Positions 32,828 to 41,287 of a stretch of 64,000 bases of DNA are shown one piece after another. The notes beneath the pieces were generated by a model that had not been told where the DNA came from, made no database searches, and saw only the letters and a list, made by a program, of their open reading frames with translations. Every line of letters starts with the position of its first letter. Position 1 is the stretch's first letter. Source of the DNA: Hydrogenophilales bacterium (GTDB lineage Bacteria > Pseudomonadota > Gammaproteobacteria > Burkholderiales > Thiobacillaceae); NCBI GenBank assembly GCA_023258975.1, contig JAHFRD010000002.1, forward strand, positions 1-64,000, read 5' to 3'. The translations under genes were made by a program, and so were the position numbers.

Positions 32828-33970
32828 CGGCAGCAGCGCCGCCACCTGCTTCGCCAACTCCGCGCGGTGGGCGGTCTCTCCACCGGTCAGGGCGAAACCG
32901 TTGAGGCCACCGGCCTCAGTCCGATGCAGGGCACGAATGCCGCCCTCCGTGCATTCCACCCGCCAGCCGCCCACCGCGTTGGGCGCGGGTGGCAGCACGG
33001 CGACCGGGCAGGCGCTGGTCTTCACCACCACCGGCATGGCGGGATAGTGGACTTGCGTTTCTTCGCCGGCCAGGATCGCGGCCAGCGCGCGGGCCTGGAT
33101 CAACAAGGGCTGCACGAAGGGTAGAACGTGGCCCTCGACCTCGGCGCAATCGCCGATTGCATAGATGTCCACCACCCCGGTTTCCAGTTTCCGGTTCACC
33201 ACGATGCCGCGATTCACCGGGATGCCAGCCGCGCCCGCCAGTTGTGTGCGCGAGCGCAGGCCGATGGCGGAGAGCACCAGATCGGCTCGCACCTGGCTGC
33301 CGTCGTCCAGGGTAAGGCGATAGCCTCCGTCGTGGCGCGCCACTTGTCTGGCCGCGCGGCCGAAGCGCCAGGCCACCCCCTGGTTTTCCAGGGCCCGCGC
33401 CAGCGCCCCGCCGGCCTCCTCCGGAACCAGGCGTTCCAGCGGCCAGGGGCCGCGATGAACGACCGTCGCGGCATGTCCACTGGCCGTCAGATCATGGGCG
33501 AACTCGCAGCCGATCAGGCCGCCGCCGAGGATGGCGATATGGTGTTTGCCGACCAGCGCGGCGCGGAAACGGGTGTAGTCGTCGAGATCGTTGACGCTGA
33601 ACACCTCTCCGGCCGCGTCGCCGCCCAGGCCGTGCGGGATGGGGTCGGCGCCGAGGGCGAGGATCAGGCGGCCGTAGGCCATTTCGCCGAATTCGGCCAG
33701 CACCCGCTTGTTGGCGGGGTCGATGGCGCCGACCCGGGTGTGGGTGAGGATGCGCGCATTGAACTTCGCCGCCGCCTGTTCCGCCGTTTCCGCAGCCAGT
33801 TGCGCAGGGGCGCGGCCCTGGCTCAGGGCATTGGAAAGATTCGGCTTGCTGTAGACCCGGCCATCGTCGGCGGTGATGAGCGTGACCGGCGTTTCGCCAT
33901 CGCGCTTGCGGAATTCGCGCAGCAGGCCGTAACCGGCGAGGCCGCCGCCGAGGATGACGAGGGGGGGCAT
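32825..33970 (-). CDS. FAD-dependent NAD(P)H:rubredoxin reductase
   Basis: The 381-aa protein has an N-terminal FAD site (LVILGGGLAGYGLLREF), an NAD(P) site (HHIAILGGGLIGCEFAHDL) and the second FAD motif DIYAIGDCAEVEG. It ends with a C-terminal domain of the rubredoxin-reductase group. Directly upstream on the same strand are rubredoxin and rubrerythrin genes, forming an NADH-reductase-rubredoxin-rubrerythrin chain for peroxide reduction. A family A palindrome fragment supplies the stop codon. Confidence 0.88.
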   Translation of the reverse strand: MPPLVILGGGLAGYGLLREFRKRDGETPVTLITADDGRVYSKPNLSNALSQGRAPAQLAAETAEQAAAKFNARILTHTRVGAIDPANKRVLAEFGEMAYGRLILALGADPIPHGLGGDAAGEVFSVNDLDDYTRFRAALVGKHHIAILGGGLIGCEFAHDLTASGHAATVVHRGPWPLERLVPEEAGGALARALENQGVAWRFGRAARQVARHDGGYRLTLDDGSQVRADLVLSAIGLRSRTQLAGAAGIPVNRGIVVNRKLETGVVDIYAIGDCAEVEGHVLPFVQPLLIQARALAAILAGEETQVHYPAMPVVVKTSACPVAVLPPAPNAVGGWRVECTEGGIRALHRTEAGGLNGFALTGGETAHRAELAKQVAALLP

Positions 33971-33985
33971 GGTGGGTTCCTGTGC

Positions 33986-34053
33986 TTAGGCACCCTCTCC
34001 CCGAGGGAGAGGGCTGGGGTTACCGAAGGGTAGGGGCTTTATCAGAGGGGGAG
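33986..34053. repeat. Dispersed repeat family C, inverted copy
   Basis: On the minus strand this reads CCTCTGATAAAGCCCCTACC then CTTCGGTAACCCC and a CCCTCTCCC hairpin, matching 29362-29427 and the insertion in hemF. It separates the reductase and rubredoxin genes. Confidence 0.65.
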
Positions 34054-34109
34054 ACGACGGCTATAGCGTTTCCTCCTGATCCGTCGCCACCTCCCCCCGT
34101 GGGGGCGGT

Positions 34110-34274
34110 TCAGATTTCGCGCATCTCGAAATCGGCCTTGGCGACGCCGCAGTCCGGGCAGGCCCAGTTTTCCGGCACGTCGGCCCAGCGGGTGCCGGCG
34201 GCGATGCCGTGTTCCGGGTCGCCATTGCTTTCGTCGTAGACAAATCCACACACGATACATTCGTAGGTTTTCAT
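34110..34274 (-). CDS. Rubredoxin
   Basis: A 54-aa frame encodes a canonical rubredoxin: [20 protein letters not shown] near the start, [20 protein letters not shown] at the end. The two CxxCG motifs bind one iron, and W and P positions of the family are present. GGAAATATC precedes the ATG. It lies between rubrerythrin (upstream) and the reductase (downstream) and should carry electrons between them. Confidence 0.95.
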   Translation of the reverse strand: MKTYECIVCGFVYDESNGDPEHGIAAGTRWADVPENWACPDCGVAKADFEMREI

Positions 34275-34307
34275 GATATTTCCTTTCAGTTCAATGAGTT
34301 GACAAGT

Positions 34308-34781
34308 TCAGGCGGTGATCCGGGCAAGTTGTTCCCGATAGTGCCTGGCGTGCTTCTCTTCCACCCCGGCCAGCGCGGCGAAGCGTTTTGCGGCCTTGAC
34401 CAGCACGGCCTGGAACCGCGCCGCGTGTTCCTTCGATTCGGCGATCTGCTGATCCATCTCGGCGACGGCGGCGTGGTTGCCTTCTTCCATCGCCTCGTGG
34501 CGGAACCTGGGATACATCTCGGTGTATTCGTGGGTCTCGCCCTCGATGGCGTACTGGAGGCACTTTTCCGGGGTCATGGTCTCGCCGGAAAACAACAGTT
34601 CGGCGTGGCCGAAGGCGTGTTGCACTTCCTGCGCGGCGGTTTCCTCGAACACGCGGGCGCTGGCTTCGTCACCGGCGGCGCGGCATTGCCTGGCGAACCA
34701 CCTGTATTTGATATGGGCCATCGACTCGCCGGCAAAGGCGGCTTCGAGGTTCTGGATGGTGGGGGATAGTCTGTTTTCCAT
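34308..34781 (-). CDS. Rubrerythrin (short form, no rubredoxin domain)
   Basis: The 157-aa product is a ferritin-like di-iron protein: NLEAAFAGESMAHIKY, EETAAQEVQHAFGHAEL, ETHEYTEMYPRF and AESKEHAARF give the Glu and ExxH ligands. It lacks the C-terminal rubredoxin domain of classic rubrerythrin; a separate rubredoxin gene follows. It should reduce hydrogen peroxide. The start is the ATG with GGAGAG ten bases upstream, not an ATG 24 codons earlier that would run into the leader. Confidence 0.92.
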   Translation of the reverse strand: MENRLSPTIQNLEAAFAGESMAHIKYRWFARQCRAAGDEASARVFEETAAQEVQHAFGHAELLFSGETMTPEKCLQYAIEGETHEYTEMYPRFRHEAMEEGNHAAVAEMDQQIAESKEHAARFQAVLVKAAKRFAALAGVEEKHARHYREQLARITA

Positions 34782-34877
34782 TGCGTCTCTCCTGGGGGTT
34801 GAAGGCTGTGCGCTGAACACGGAAACCATGCTACGGAGAAAAAATTGATCCATCCAATGGATAGTTATGATTTAGTC

Positions 34878-34894
34878 AATCTATAAAATAGATT
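34878..34894. promoter_or_regulatory. Inverted repeat in the AT-rich rubrerythrin upstream region
   Basis: AATCTAT-AAA-ATAGATT is a perfect 7-3-7 inverted repeat, and ATCCA/TGGAT lies near 34854. Both are in an AT-rich patch about 75-115 bases upstream of the rubrerythrin start, a good place for a peroxide- or iron-responsive operator. It does not fit the OxyR spacing. The rest of the gap 34782-35209 holds only a family B repeat. Confidence 0.45.
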
Positions 34895-34944
34895 ACACAA
34901 CATCCACACCGAAGCGACATGCACCCGTCGTGGCGTTGGCGTGC

Positions 34945-34987
34945 GCGCCGGCGTTCCCGAAACAGCCGGCTGGAAGCCGGCGCTACA
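34945..34987. repeat. Palindromic repeat, family B
   Basis: GCGCCGGCGTTCCCG and CAGCCGGCTGGAAGCCGGCG lead to CTACA, a typical family B right end, in the gap between the PBP gene and rubrerythrin. Confidence 0.6.
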
Positions 34988-35209
34988 GCGGGGATACGCC
35001 AGTGTTATTTTCAACCTAGAAACGTGCTTCGGCGGCGTGCCGATTACTTCGCCAACTTTCATGTCTCGATGGGCGCCCCTGATGATGAAACAACACGGCA
35101 GGAGGGCCGCTTGCGACCCGCGATTTGTGGAACCGTTCGGCCAAATCCGGCGTTCCACCTTCGCGCCCGCCGTCCCTTCGGGACAGCAAGCCGGCGCCGC
35201 AAGGGCGGG

Positions 35210-38200
35210 TCAGAACAAGGGGTTGTCGCCTTCCTGCCAGGTCCAGCCGGATTTCTTTGGTTTGGCGACGGGCGGCGGAGGCGGCGCGCGGGGCGGGGGT
35301 GGCGGATCCGGCTTGTCCATTTGCGGCGGCGGCGGGGCGGGTGGTGGTTCCGCGTGTTCCGGCTCGGGTTTGGCCACGGCTTTTTGCGCAGGTTTTTGCG
35401 CGGGCCTGGCGGGAGCCGGTTTGCTCATGGCCGGTTTGCTGGACGGCGCCGGTTTGGCGGCAATTGGCGCAGCCTGAACCGGCGCCGCTGGCGGGGTTTC
35501 CGGCGGCGGCAGGGCTTCCGCCTTGGGCGGTGCGCCGCTGGGCGCGGCCTCTTCGCCATCGAAGGCCAGCACGAGTTCCCGCCAGGTCGCTTCCGGCCTT
35601 TCATTGCCCAGCACCAGGCCGCGCAGGGCGGGTTCCATGTCTTTCAATATCTGCACGGCGATGGCGCTGGTGAAGTGGTAGTTCGCCGCCGCCTCGCCCG
35701 GCACGAAGACCGTCATCACCCCGAAGAATCGCGGGCCGAGATAGAAGGCGAAGGTGGCGGTGCGGTTCATGACCTTGGATTCCAGCACCTGGCCGCGCGC
35801 GGAATAGACTTCGAGGCGGTGGTCGCCGGTTCCGGTCTTGCCGCCGATCGGCAGGAAGCTGCCGTCGTCCAGCTTGAAGCTGCCACGCAATCGGCGCGCG
35901 GTGCCCTCCTGCACCACATTGGCCAGCGCCTGTTTCACCACGCTCGCCACTTCCTCCGGGAAAATCCGTTGCGCGGCGGGCCGCTTGCGCCTGAGGAGGG
36001 TGTGGTAAGGCGTCCCGGCCGCGAATTCGATACGAGTGAGCGTGACCGGCGGTAGTTTTTCGCCATCGTTGGCGATCACGCCCATCAATTCGGCCAGCGC
36101 GGCGGGACGGTCGGCGGAGGAGCCGATGGCGGTGGCATACGACGGCACCAGGCTGCCGAAGGGGTAACCCAGGCGGCGCCAGCGCTTGTGGATTTCCTGG
36201 AAGGCTTCGATTTCCAGCAGGGAGAGGATGCGGATGTCCTGCGCGTTCTTGTGGCTGGTGTTGATCAGCCAATCGTAGACCTCCACCCGTTCTTCGCCGC
36301 TGGCCTTGACGATCTCGCTCCAGGTGGCGCCGGAGTGCGCGCGCAGGTAGGCCACCAGCCAGAGTTCCAGGGGATGGATCTGGGTGATGTAGCCCCGGTC
36401 GGCAAGGTTGAATTTGTCCGGCCCATAGGTTTCATACAGATACTGGTAGTCGCTCTCGTCGAGACTGGCGGGGTTGTTGAGGCGGCTTTTCAGCAACTCG
36501 GTGAAGGCGGCGATGTCGGCCTTCGGTTCCAGATAGCGGTAAACGGCGGCGAGGCGCTTGGGGTTGGCGGTGAGGTGGTTGAGCAGGGCGGCGGTCGCGT
36601 CGTCCGGCGTCAAGCCCTTGTATTTCTTGTTGAAGCGGGCCAGATACGATTTGCCTTCCTTGTCGGCAAACAGCTTCAGGTAGTCCTCGCGCCGGGGGTC
36701 GTCCGGGTCGGCCAGGATTTGCGCGGCGCCGTTCGGGTCGCGGTACATGAAGTGGCGCACCAGATCGCGCATCAGGCGGATGAACGGCAGGTTCACGGAA
36801 TTGCGCGTGGCTTCCCACAAATCCATGACCTTGTGGTTGTCGTCGTTGTGGAAGTTGGAAAAGCGGTGTACCCCGCCGCCGGTGTAGAAGGCTTCCGCCG
36901 GGTTGGCGGAATATTTCCGCGCCATCGCCGCTTCCAGCATGGGTGTGAGGGATTTGTCCGTGGCGCGCGACAGGTAGTCACGCACCCACTGCATGAGCTG
37001 ATCCTTGTCGGAGATCTTCAGCTTGAGCAGATCGGCGCGCGAAGTGTCGCCGTATTGATCGTGCAGTTCGGTAATCAGGTGCAGGTAGGTGATGAGGGTA
37101 CGCAGCTTGGCCGAGGAGCCCATGTCCAGCTTGGCGCCCTTGTTGATGTCGAACGGCTGGTTCAGGTTGTCGGCCTGCACCCGCAGCAGCGCGCCGTCCT
37201 CGGTGTTTTCGTAGAGGGTGAAGCTGTAGATCGGCTTGGTCAGATCGTTTTCCGGGGACAGCAGGTAGTGCCCATAAAGGCCGGCGGCTTCCACCACCAC
37301 CGGGTCGGACAGGCGGCGCAGGAAATCCGAAACCGTGCGCTGGGTGGCGGCATGCAGGGTGGCGTTGGCCTTGAGATCAAGGCGGTCGAGGTCATAGAGG
37401 CGTGGCACCCCCAGATTTCCCGCGAGCTCCACGCGCAGGGTGCTGGCCGCCTTGTTCTCGGCGAAGCCGCCACTCGCCGGCTTTTTGCCGTTGCCGGTCT
37501 GGAAGGTGATCTTTTCGCGCAGCGCCAGGTCGCGGAATGCCGGCGTGATGACGTGGGCAGCCGTCAGCAATCGGAGATGCGTATCCGCGTAAGCGTTCAG
37601 GCTCTTGCGTCCGGACAACAGGTGATAAGAGGGTTTGCGCTGCGAGATCAGCAGGCCCAGCACATGTTTGTAGGCGCGCGCCTCCTCCGGGGTGTTGCGC
37701 GGCCGCATCAACAATTGGTTGACCTTGGCGAAATCGAGCCCGAACCAGCCCTCCAGGCCCTCGCCGATGCCGTTGATCTCGCCGAATCCGGGCGCGGCGG
37801 ACAACGGCACGGTATTGAGGTAATCCAGCACGATGCGGCGCCGGCTGGCGCGGGTATCCTCGCCGTCCAGGTAGGCGCGCAGCGAGGCGGAAGCCATCTG
37901 GGTGAGCTTGTCGCTCGCGGTCATGGTGAGGCCGTCGGGCGAATGGCGGTATTTCTCGATCTGCGTGGCCAGGGTGGAGCCACCCGGCACATTGCGCGAC
38001 GGATCCACGGTCTGGATGGCTTTTTCCAGCACGGCCTGGGCGAGGCGATCCCATTCCACGGCGGGATTGCGTTCCGGATGGTTGGGGTCGAGCAGCTCGC
38101 GGTTTTCGATGAACAACAGCGTGTTGGCGATCAGCGGCGGCACCGCGTTGAAATCCGCATAGGCATAGCGCGGGAAACGCGCCTCATGCAAGGGCTTGTT

Positions 38201-38647
38201 GCTGCAATCGAGCAAGGTGAGGCCGGTGACCGATTTTTCCTTGTAGGGCAGGTACAGGCCGTAATCGAGGACGTGCGCCATGTCCGGAGAAATGCGCGCC
38301 TGCTCGGTGACCTCGAACCCCTGTGCTTTCAGTTTGCGCACAAACTCCGGCAACTCGGTATAGCCGTTGCGGATGTTGTAGGGGCCGAACTTCGGCACGC
38401 GCAACGCGGGGTTGTCGCCGGCTTCGATCTGGAACGACAGCCGCTTGCCATACCCCGCCAGCAGCATGGCCTGGAACGGCGAGGCGATCATTTCGTAGGC
38501 GGCGATCACCGCGCCGATGATGATCAGGAACACGATCAACATCGCGATCTGGAAGCGGCGAATCTTGCGCTTCAACGGGTCGGGCGGCAGCGCGCGCGGC
38601 GGCGGCGCGGGGGGCGCTGCCTCGGGCAATTCGGCGTCAGGCGGCAT
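35210..38647 (-). CDS. Large bifunctional penicillin-binding protein (GT51-transpeptidase)
   Basis: The 1145-aa protein has a short Pro-rich cytoplasmic N-terminus, one membrane helix (about 34-57, IAMLIVFLIIIGAVIAAYEM), a divergent GT51 transglycosylase region (about 170-330; FIENRELL, VPGGSTLATQIEK, YLNTVPLSAAPGFGEING) and a transpeptidase region with SxxK (MGSSAKLRT about 510), SVN (about 617) and KTG (GGKTGTGDH about 935). A Pro/Ala-rich tail of about 120 residues follows. It probably builds peptidoglycan, but the transglycosylase motif is ENRELL where most enzymes have EDRRFY. It is far longer than PBP1A/1B and has about 300 extra residues between SxN and KTG. Confidence 0.83.
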   Translation of the reverse strand: MPPDAELPEAAPPAPPPRALPPDPLKRKIRRFQIAMLIVFLIIIGAVIAAYEMIASPFQAMLLAGYGKRLSFQIEAGDNPALRVPKFGPYNIRNGYTELPEFVRKLKAQGFEVTEQARISPDMAHVLDYGLYLPYKEKSVTGLTLLDCSNKPLHEARFPRYAYADFNAVPPLIANTLLFIENRELLDPNHPERNPAVEWDRLAQAVLEKAIQTVDPSRNVPGGSTLATQIEKYRHSPDGLTMTASDKLTQMASASLRAYLDGEDTRASRRRIVLDYLNTVPLSAAPGFGEINGIGEGLEGWFGLDFAKVNQLLMRPRNTPEEARAYKHVLGLLISQRKPSYHLLSGRKSLNAYADTHLRLLTAAHVITPAFRDLALREKITFQTGNGKKPASGGFAENKAASTLRVELAGNLGVPRLYDLDRLDLKANATLHAATQRTVSDFLRRLSDPVVVEAAGLYGHYLLSPENDLTKPIYSFTLYENTEDGALLRVQADNLNQPFDINKGAKLDMGSSAKLRTLITYLHLITELHDQYGDTSRADLLKLKISDKDQLMQWVRDYLSRATDKSLTPMLEAAMARKYSANPAEAFYTGGGVHRFSNFHNDDNHKVMDLWEATRNSVNLPFIRLMRDLVRHFMYRDPNGAAQILADPDDPRREDYLKLFADKEGKSYLARFNKKYKGLTPDDATAALLNHLTANPKRLAAVYRYLEPKADIAAFTELLKSRLNNPASLDESDYQYLYETYGPDKFNLADRGYITQIHPLELWLVAYLRAHSGATWSEIVKASGEERVEVYDWLINTSHKNAQDIRILSLLEIEAFQEIHKRWRRLGYPFGSLVPSYATAIGSSADRPAALAELMGVIANDGEKLPPVTLTRIEFAAGTPYHTLLRRKRPAAQRIFPEEVASVVKQALANVVQEGTARRLRGSFKLDDGSFLPIGGKTGTGDHRLEVYSARGQVLESKVMNRTATFAFYLGPRFFGVMTVFVPGEAAANYHFTSAIAVQILKDMEPALRGLVLGNERPEATWRELVLAFDGEEAAPSGAPPKAEALPPPETPPAAPVQAAPIAAKPAPSSKPAMSKPAPARPAQKPAQKAVAKPEPEHAEPPPAPPPPQMDKPDPPPPPRAPPPPPVAKPKKSGWTWQEGDNPLF

Positions 38648-38650
38648 GGC

Positions 38651-39646
38651 TCAGGCCGGAAATTCGGCCAGCCAGTCGCGCGGGCGCAGGAAGTCACTGG
38701 TCAGGCGCGCCTCCGGGCTGCCCGGCTCGGGTTTCCAGTCGTAGCGCCATTTCACGATGGGCGGCATGGACATCAGGATGGATTCGGTACGGCCTCCGGA
38801 TTGCAGGCCGAACAGGGTGCCGCGGTCGAACACCAGGTTGAATTCGACATAACGGCCGCGCCGATAGGCCTGAAAATCCCGTTCGCGCTCGCCGTAGGGC
38901 AGGTCGCCACGACGTTCGACGATGGGCAGCCAGGCCGCCAGGAAATGGTCGCCGACGCTTTCGGTGAGGTTGAAACAGTGCTCGAACGCCTCGGCGCCGA
39001 GCGCCGAGGCGTTCCCCTCACCCCCTGCCCCTCTGATGAAACCCCTATCCTTCGGTATCCCAGAGGGAGAGGGGAGAGAGCATAGGTCGTCGAAAAAGAT
39101 GCCGCCGATGCCGCGCGGTTCGTTGCGGTGCTTGAGGAAGAAGTACTCGTCGCACCACTGCTTGAAGCGTGGGTGGTAAGCGGCGTCGAACGGGTCGAGC
39201 GAACGCTTGCACATGGCGTGGAAATGAACCGCGTCCTCCTCGAAGCCGTAATAAGGCGTCAGATCCATGCCGCCGCCGAACCACCACACCGGTTCCTCGC
39301 CCGGCTTCTCCGCGACGAAGAAGCGCACGTTCATGTGCGTGGTGGGCACATAGGGATTGCGCGGGTGCATCACCAGCGACACGCCCATCGCCTCCCAACG
39401 GCGGCCGGCCAGTTCCGGGCGGTGGGCGCTGGCGGACGGCGGCAACTTGTCGCCGGTCACATGCGAGAAGTTGACGCCGCCACGCTCCAGAAAATCACCC
39501 TCCTCGATCAGCCGGGTGATGCCGCCACCGCCGCCCGGACGCTCCCAGGCATCACGCCGGAAGGGATGGCCGTCGATCTGCTCCATGCGTTCGACGATGA
39601 GTTCCTGCAATTCCAGGAGGAATTCCTTGACCGGCTGCGTATTCAT
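38651..39646 (-). CDS. hemF: Oxygen-dependent coproporphyrinogen III oxidase
   Basis: The 331-aa enzyme converts coproporphyrinogen III to protoporphyrinogen IX using oxygen. Family motifs include [72 protein letters not shown] and [12 protein letters not shown]. It is about 30 residues longer than usual. The excess lies at about residues 188-213 ([20 protein letters not shown]), after FFDD, and is a family C repeat read in frame. The rest looks intact. It is followed by the large PBP gene. Confidence 0.95.
   Translation of the reverse strand: MNTQPVKEFLLELQELIVERMEQIDGHPFRRDAWERPGGGGGITRLIEEGDFLERGGVNFSHVTGDKLPPSASAHRPELAGRRWEAMGVSLVMHPRNPYVPTTHMNVRFFVAEKPGEEPVWWFGGGMDLTPYYGFEEDAVHFHAMCKRSLDPFDAAYHPRFKQWCDEYFFLKHRNEPRGIGGIFFDDLCSLPSPSGIPKDRGFIRGAGGEGNASALGAEAFEHCFNLTESVGDHFLAAWLPIVERRGDLPYGERERDFQAYRRGRYVEFNLVFDRGTLFGLQSGGRTESILMSMPPIVKWRYDWKPEPGSPEARLTSDFLRPRDWLAEFPA
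39015..39085. repeat. Repeat family C inside hemF, in frame
   Basis: CCTCTGATGAAACCCCTATC, CTTCGGTATCCC and a CCCCTCTCCC hairpin match the intergenic copies at 29362 and 33986. Read on the minus strand it adds about 25 codons between FFDDL and FEHCF of HemF without a stop. Confidence 0.75.
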
Positions 39647-39659
39647 GATGGTGTTTCCC

Positions 39660-39717
39660 GTAGGAGCGGGCTTGCCCGCGATACAACGGTGGCTATCGCG
39701 GGCAGGCCCGCTCCCAC
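39660..39717. repeat. Palindromic repeat, family A
   Basis: GTAGGAGCGGGCTTGCCCGC and GCGGGCAGGCCCGCTCCCAC are inverted arms around ATACAACGGTGGCTAT. It lies between ubiE and hemF, both on the minus strand. Confidence 0.85.
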
Positions 39718-39743
39718 GCTACGGCCAACCGCAGAATTCAGGG

Positions 39744-40481
39744 TCAAACCTTGTAACCCACGTGCAGCGCGACCACACCCACCGTGAGATTGAAGAAATC
39801 CACGCGCTGGAAACCGACCGATTCCATCATGCCTTTCAGGGTTTCCTGATCCGGGTGCATGCGGATGGACTCGGCCAGGTAGCGGTAGCTTTCCGCGTCC
39901 TTGGTCACCAGATCGCCCAGGCGCGGCAGGATCTGGAAGGAATAGGTGTCGTAGAGCGGCGCCAACGGTTTCCACACCTTGGAGAACTCCAGCACCATCA
40001 GCTTGCCGCCCGGCTTCAGCACCCGCCGCATCTCGGCCAGGGCGTCTTCCTTGTGGGTCATGTTGCGCAGACCGAAGGCCACCGTGACCAGGTCGAAATA
40101 GTCGCTGGGGAACGGCAGTTTCTCGGCGTCGCACTGCGCCACCGGCAACATCAGCCCTTCGTCCATCATACGGTCGCGGCCCACACCCAGCATGGAGCCG
40201 TTGATGTCGGTCAGCCACACTTCGCCGGTCGGGCCGGCGTCCTTCGCCAACAGGCGGGAGATGTCGCCGGTGCCGCCGGCGATGTCGAGAATCCTGGCGC
40301 CAGGGCGCACCCGCGCATGCAGGGAGAGGAAACGTTTCCAGAGGCGGTGCAGCCCCAGGGACATGAGGTCGTTCATCACGTCGTAGCGCTGCGCCACGGA
40401 GTGGAACACCTCGGCGACCTTGGCGGCTTTTTCTTCTTCCGCGACGGTCTTGAAGCCGAAATGGGTCTGCTTGTCGGTCAT
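39744..40481 (-). CDS. ubiE: Ubiquinone/menaquinone C-methyltransferase UbiE
   Basis: The 245-aa SAM-dependent methyltransferase shows the UbiE signatures [18 protein letters not shown] (about 34-51), [11 protein letters not shown] (SAM-binding), [31 protein letters not shown] and [13 protein letters not shown]. It methylates the ring of ubiquinone and menaquinone precursors. Start and length match the family. It lies upstream of hemF on the same strand, separated by a family A palindrome. Confidence 0.96.
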   Translation of the reverse strand: MTDKQTHFGFKTVAEEEKAAKVAEVFHSVAQRYDVMNDLMSLGLHRLWKRFLSLHARVRPGARILDIAGGTGDISRLLAKDAGPTGEVWLTDINGSMLGVGRDRMMDEGLMLPVAQCDAEKLPFPSDYFDLVTVAFGLRNMTHKEDALAEMRRVLKPGGKLMVLEFSKVWKPLAPLYDTYSFQILPRLGDLVTKDAESYRYLAESIRMHPDQETLKGMMESVGFQRVDFFNLTVGVVALHVGYKV

Positions 40482-40550
40482 GTGCGTGAGGGGTCGGGCG
40501 CGAGGCGTGAGGCGGTCGGGTTGCCGACACGCCGCCCGCCCAGACGCGGG

Positions 40551-40817
40551 TTAGTGGGGGCGAAAACCTTCGGGGGCGCCGACGCCCTCGCCGAAGAAAT
40601 ACTTTTCCGCCTGTTCCATCAGGTACTTGCGATGCTGGGCATCGGCCAGGTTGAGGCGGTTCTCGTTAATAATCATGGTTTGAAGCCTGATCCAGCCTTG
40701 CCAGGCTTCCTTGGACACGTTCTCGAACACGCGCTTGCCCAGTTCGCCGGGCAGCATCGGGAAATCCATGCCTTCGGCCTCGCGACCGAGTTTTACACAC
40801 TGCACCATACGAGCCAT
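40551..40817 (-). CDS. Fe(II)-trafficking protein (YggX family)
   Basis: The 88-aa product reads [20 protein letters not shown] at the start and continues [20 protein letters not shown] and [16 protein letters not shown], the YggX family. The conserved cysteine at position 7 is present. It helps protect Fe-S enzymes from oxidative damage. GGAGAAACAA gives a good ribosome site. It is co-oriented with a TPR protein upstream and ubiE downstream. Confidence 0.94.
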   Translation of the reverse strand: MARMVQCVKLGREAEGMDFPMLPGELGKRVFENVSKEAWQGWIRLQTMIINENRLNLADAQHRKYLMEQAEKYFFGEGVGAPEGFRPH

Positions 40818-40875
40818 TTGTTTCTCCGGAATCCAGTTCAATCCGGCGGATGGTAGCCCAACGGGATAAGGGGCG

Positions 40876-41211
40876 TCACCCGGCGGAAGGGGTAGCCAGC
40901 TGTTTCTCGATGCGGCGGGCGAATACCCGCATCTCCTTCGCCGCCTGCAAATCCCCCTTCTCCTCGGCTGCGGCGATGCCGCGCCGATAGGTTTCCAGCG
41001 CTTCGGGCAACGCGCCCGAATCGGTGAGCGCCCTGCCCAGCAATTTCCAGGCGGCGGAATGGCGCGGGTCGAACGCCAGCGCGGCTTGCAGGTGGATACG
41101 GGCGCCGGCGTAGTCGCCCAGCTTGAAATATTCGTTGCCCAGCGAATAGCGCAGCAGGAGATTGTCCTTGCCGGCGGCCAGCATTTTTTCAAAGTTTTCC
41201 AGAACGCTCAT
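40876..41211 (-). CDS. Small TPR-repeat protein
   Basis: The 111-aa protein has about two or three TPR units: [40 protein letters not shown] and [20 protein letters not shown]. There is no signal peptide or other domain. Such proteins act as scaffolds; the partner is unknown. The ATG at 41211 opens [11 protein letters not shown]; a longer upstream reading includes family B repeat. It is followed by the yggX-family gene. Confidence 0.82.
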   Translation of the reverse strand: MSVLENFEKMLAAGKDNLLLRYSLGNEYFKLGDYAGARIHLQAALAFDPRHSAAWKLLGRALTDSGALPEALETYRRGIAAAEEKGDLQAAKEMRVFARRIEKQLATPSAG

Positions 41212-41224
41212 GGCGGCCTCCTCA

Positions 41225-41281
41225 TGTAGCGCCGGCGACTCGCCGGCGTCTTTCAAACAGCCGGCGAGTCGCCGGCGCTAC
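41225..41281. repeat. Palindromic repeat, family B
   Basis: TGTAGCGCCGGCGACTCGCC and GGCGAGTCGCCGGCGCTACG face each other across GGCGTCTTTCAAACAGCC. It lies between the iclR-type gene and the TPR gene. Confidence 0.85.
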
Positions 41282-41287
41282 GAATGC

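Noticed and set aside
34850-34900. OxyR binding site upstream of rubrerythrin
   Set aside because: ATAG and CTAT elements are present but not in the required ATAG-N7-CTAT spacing.
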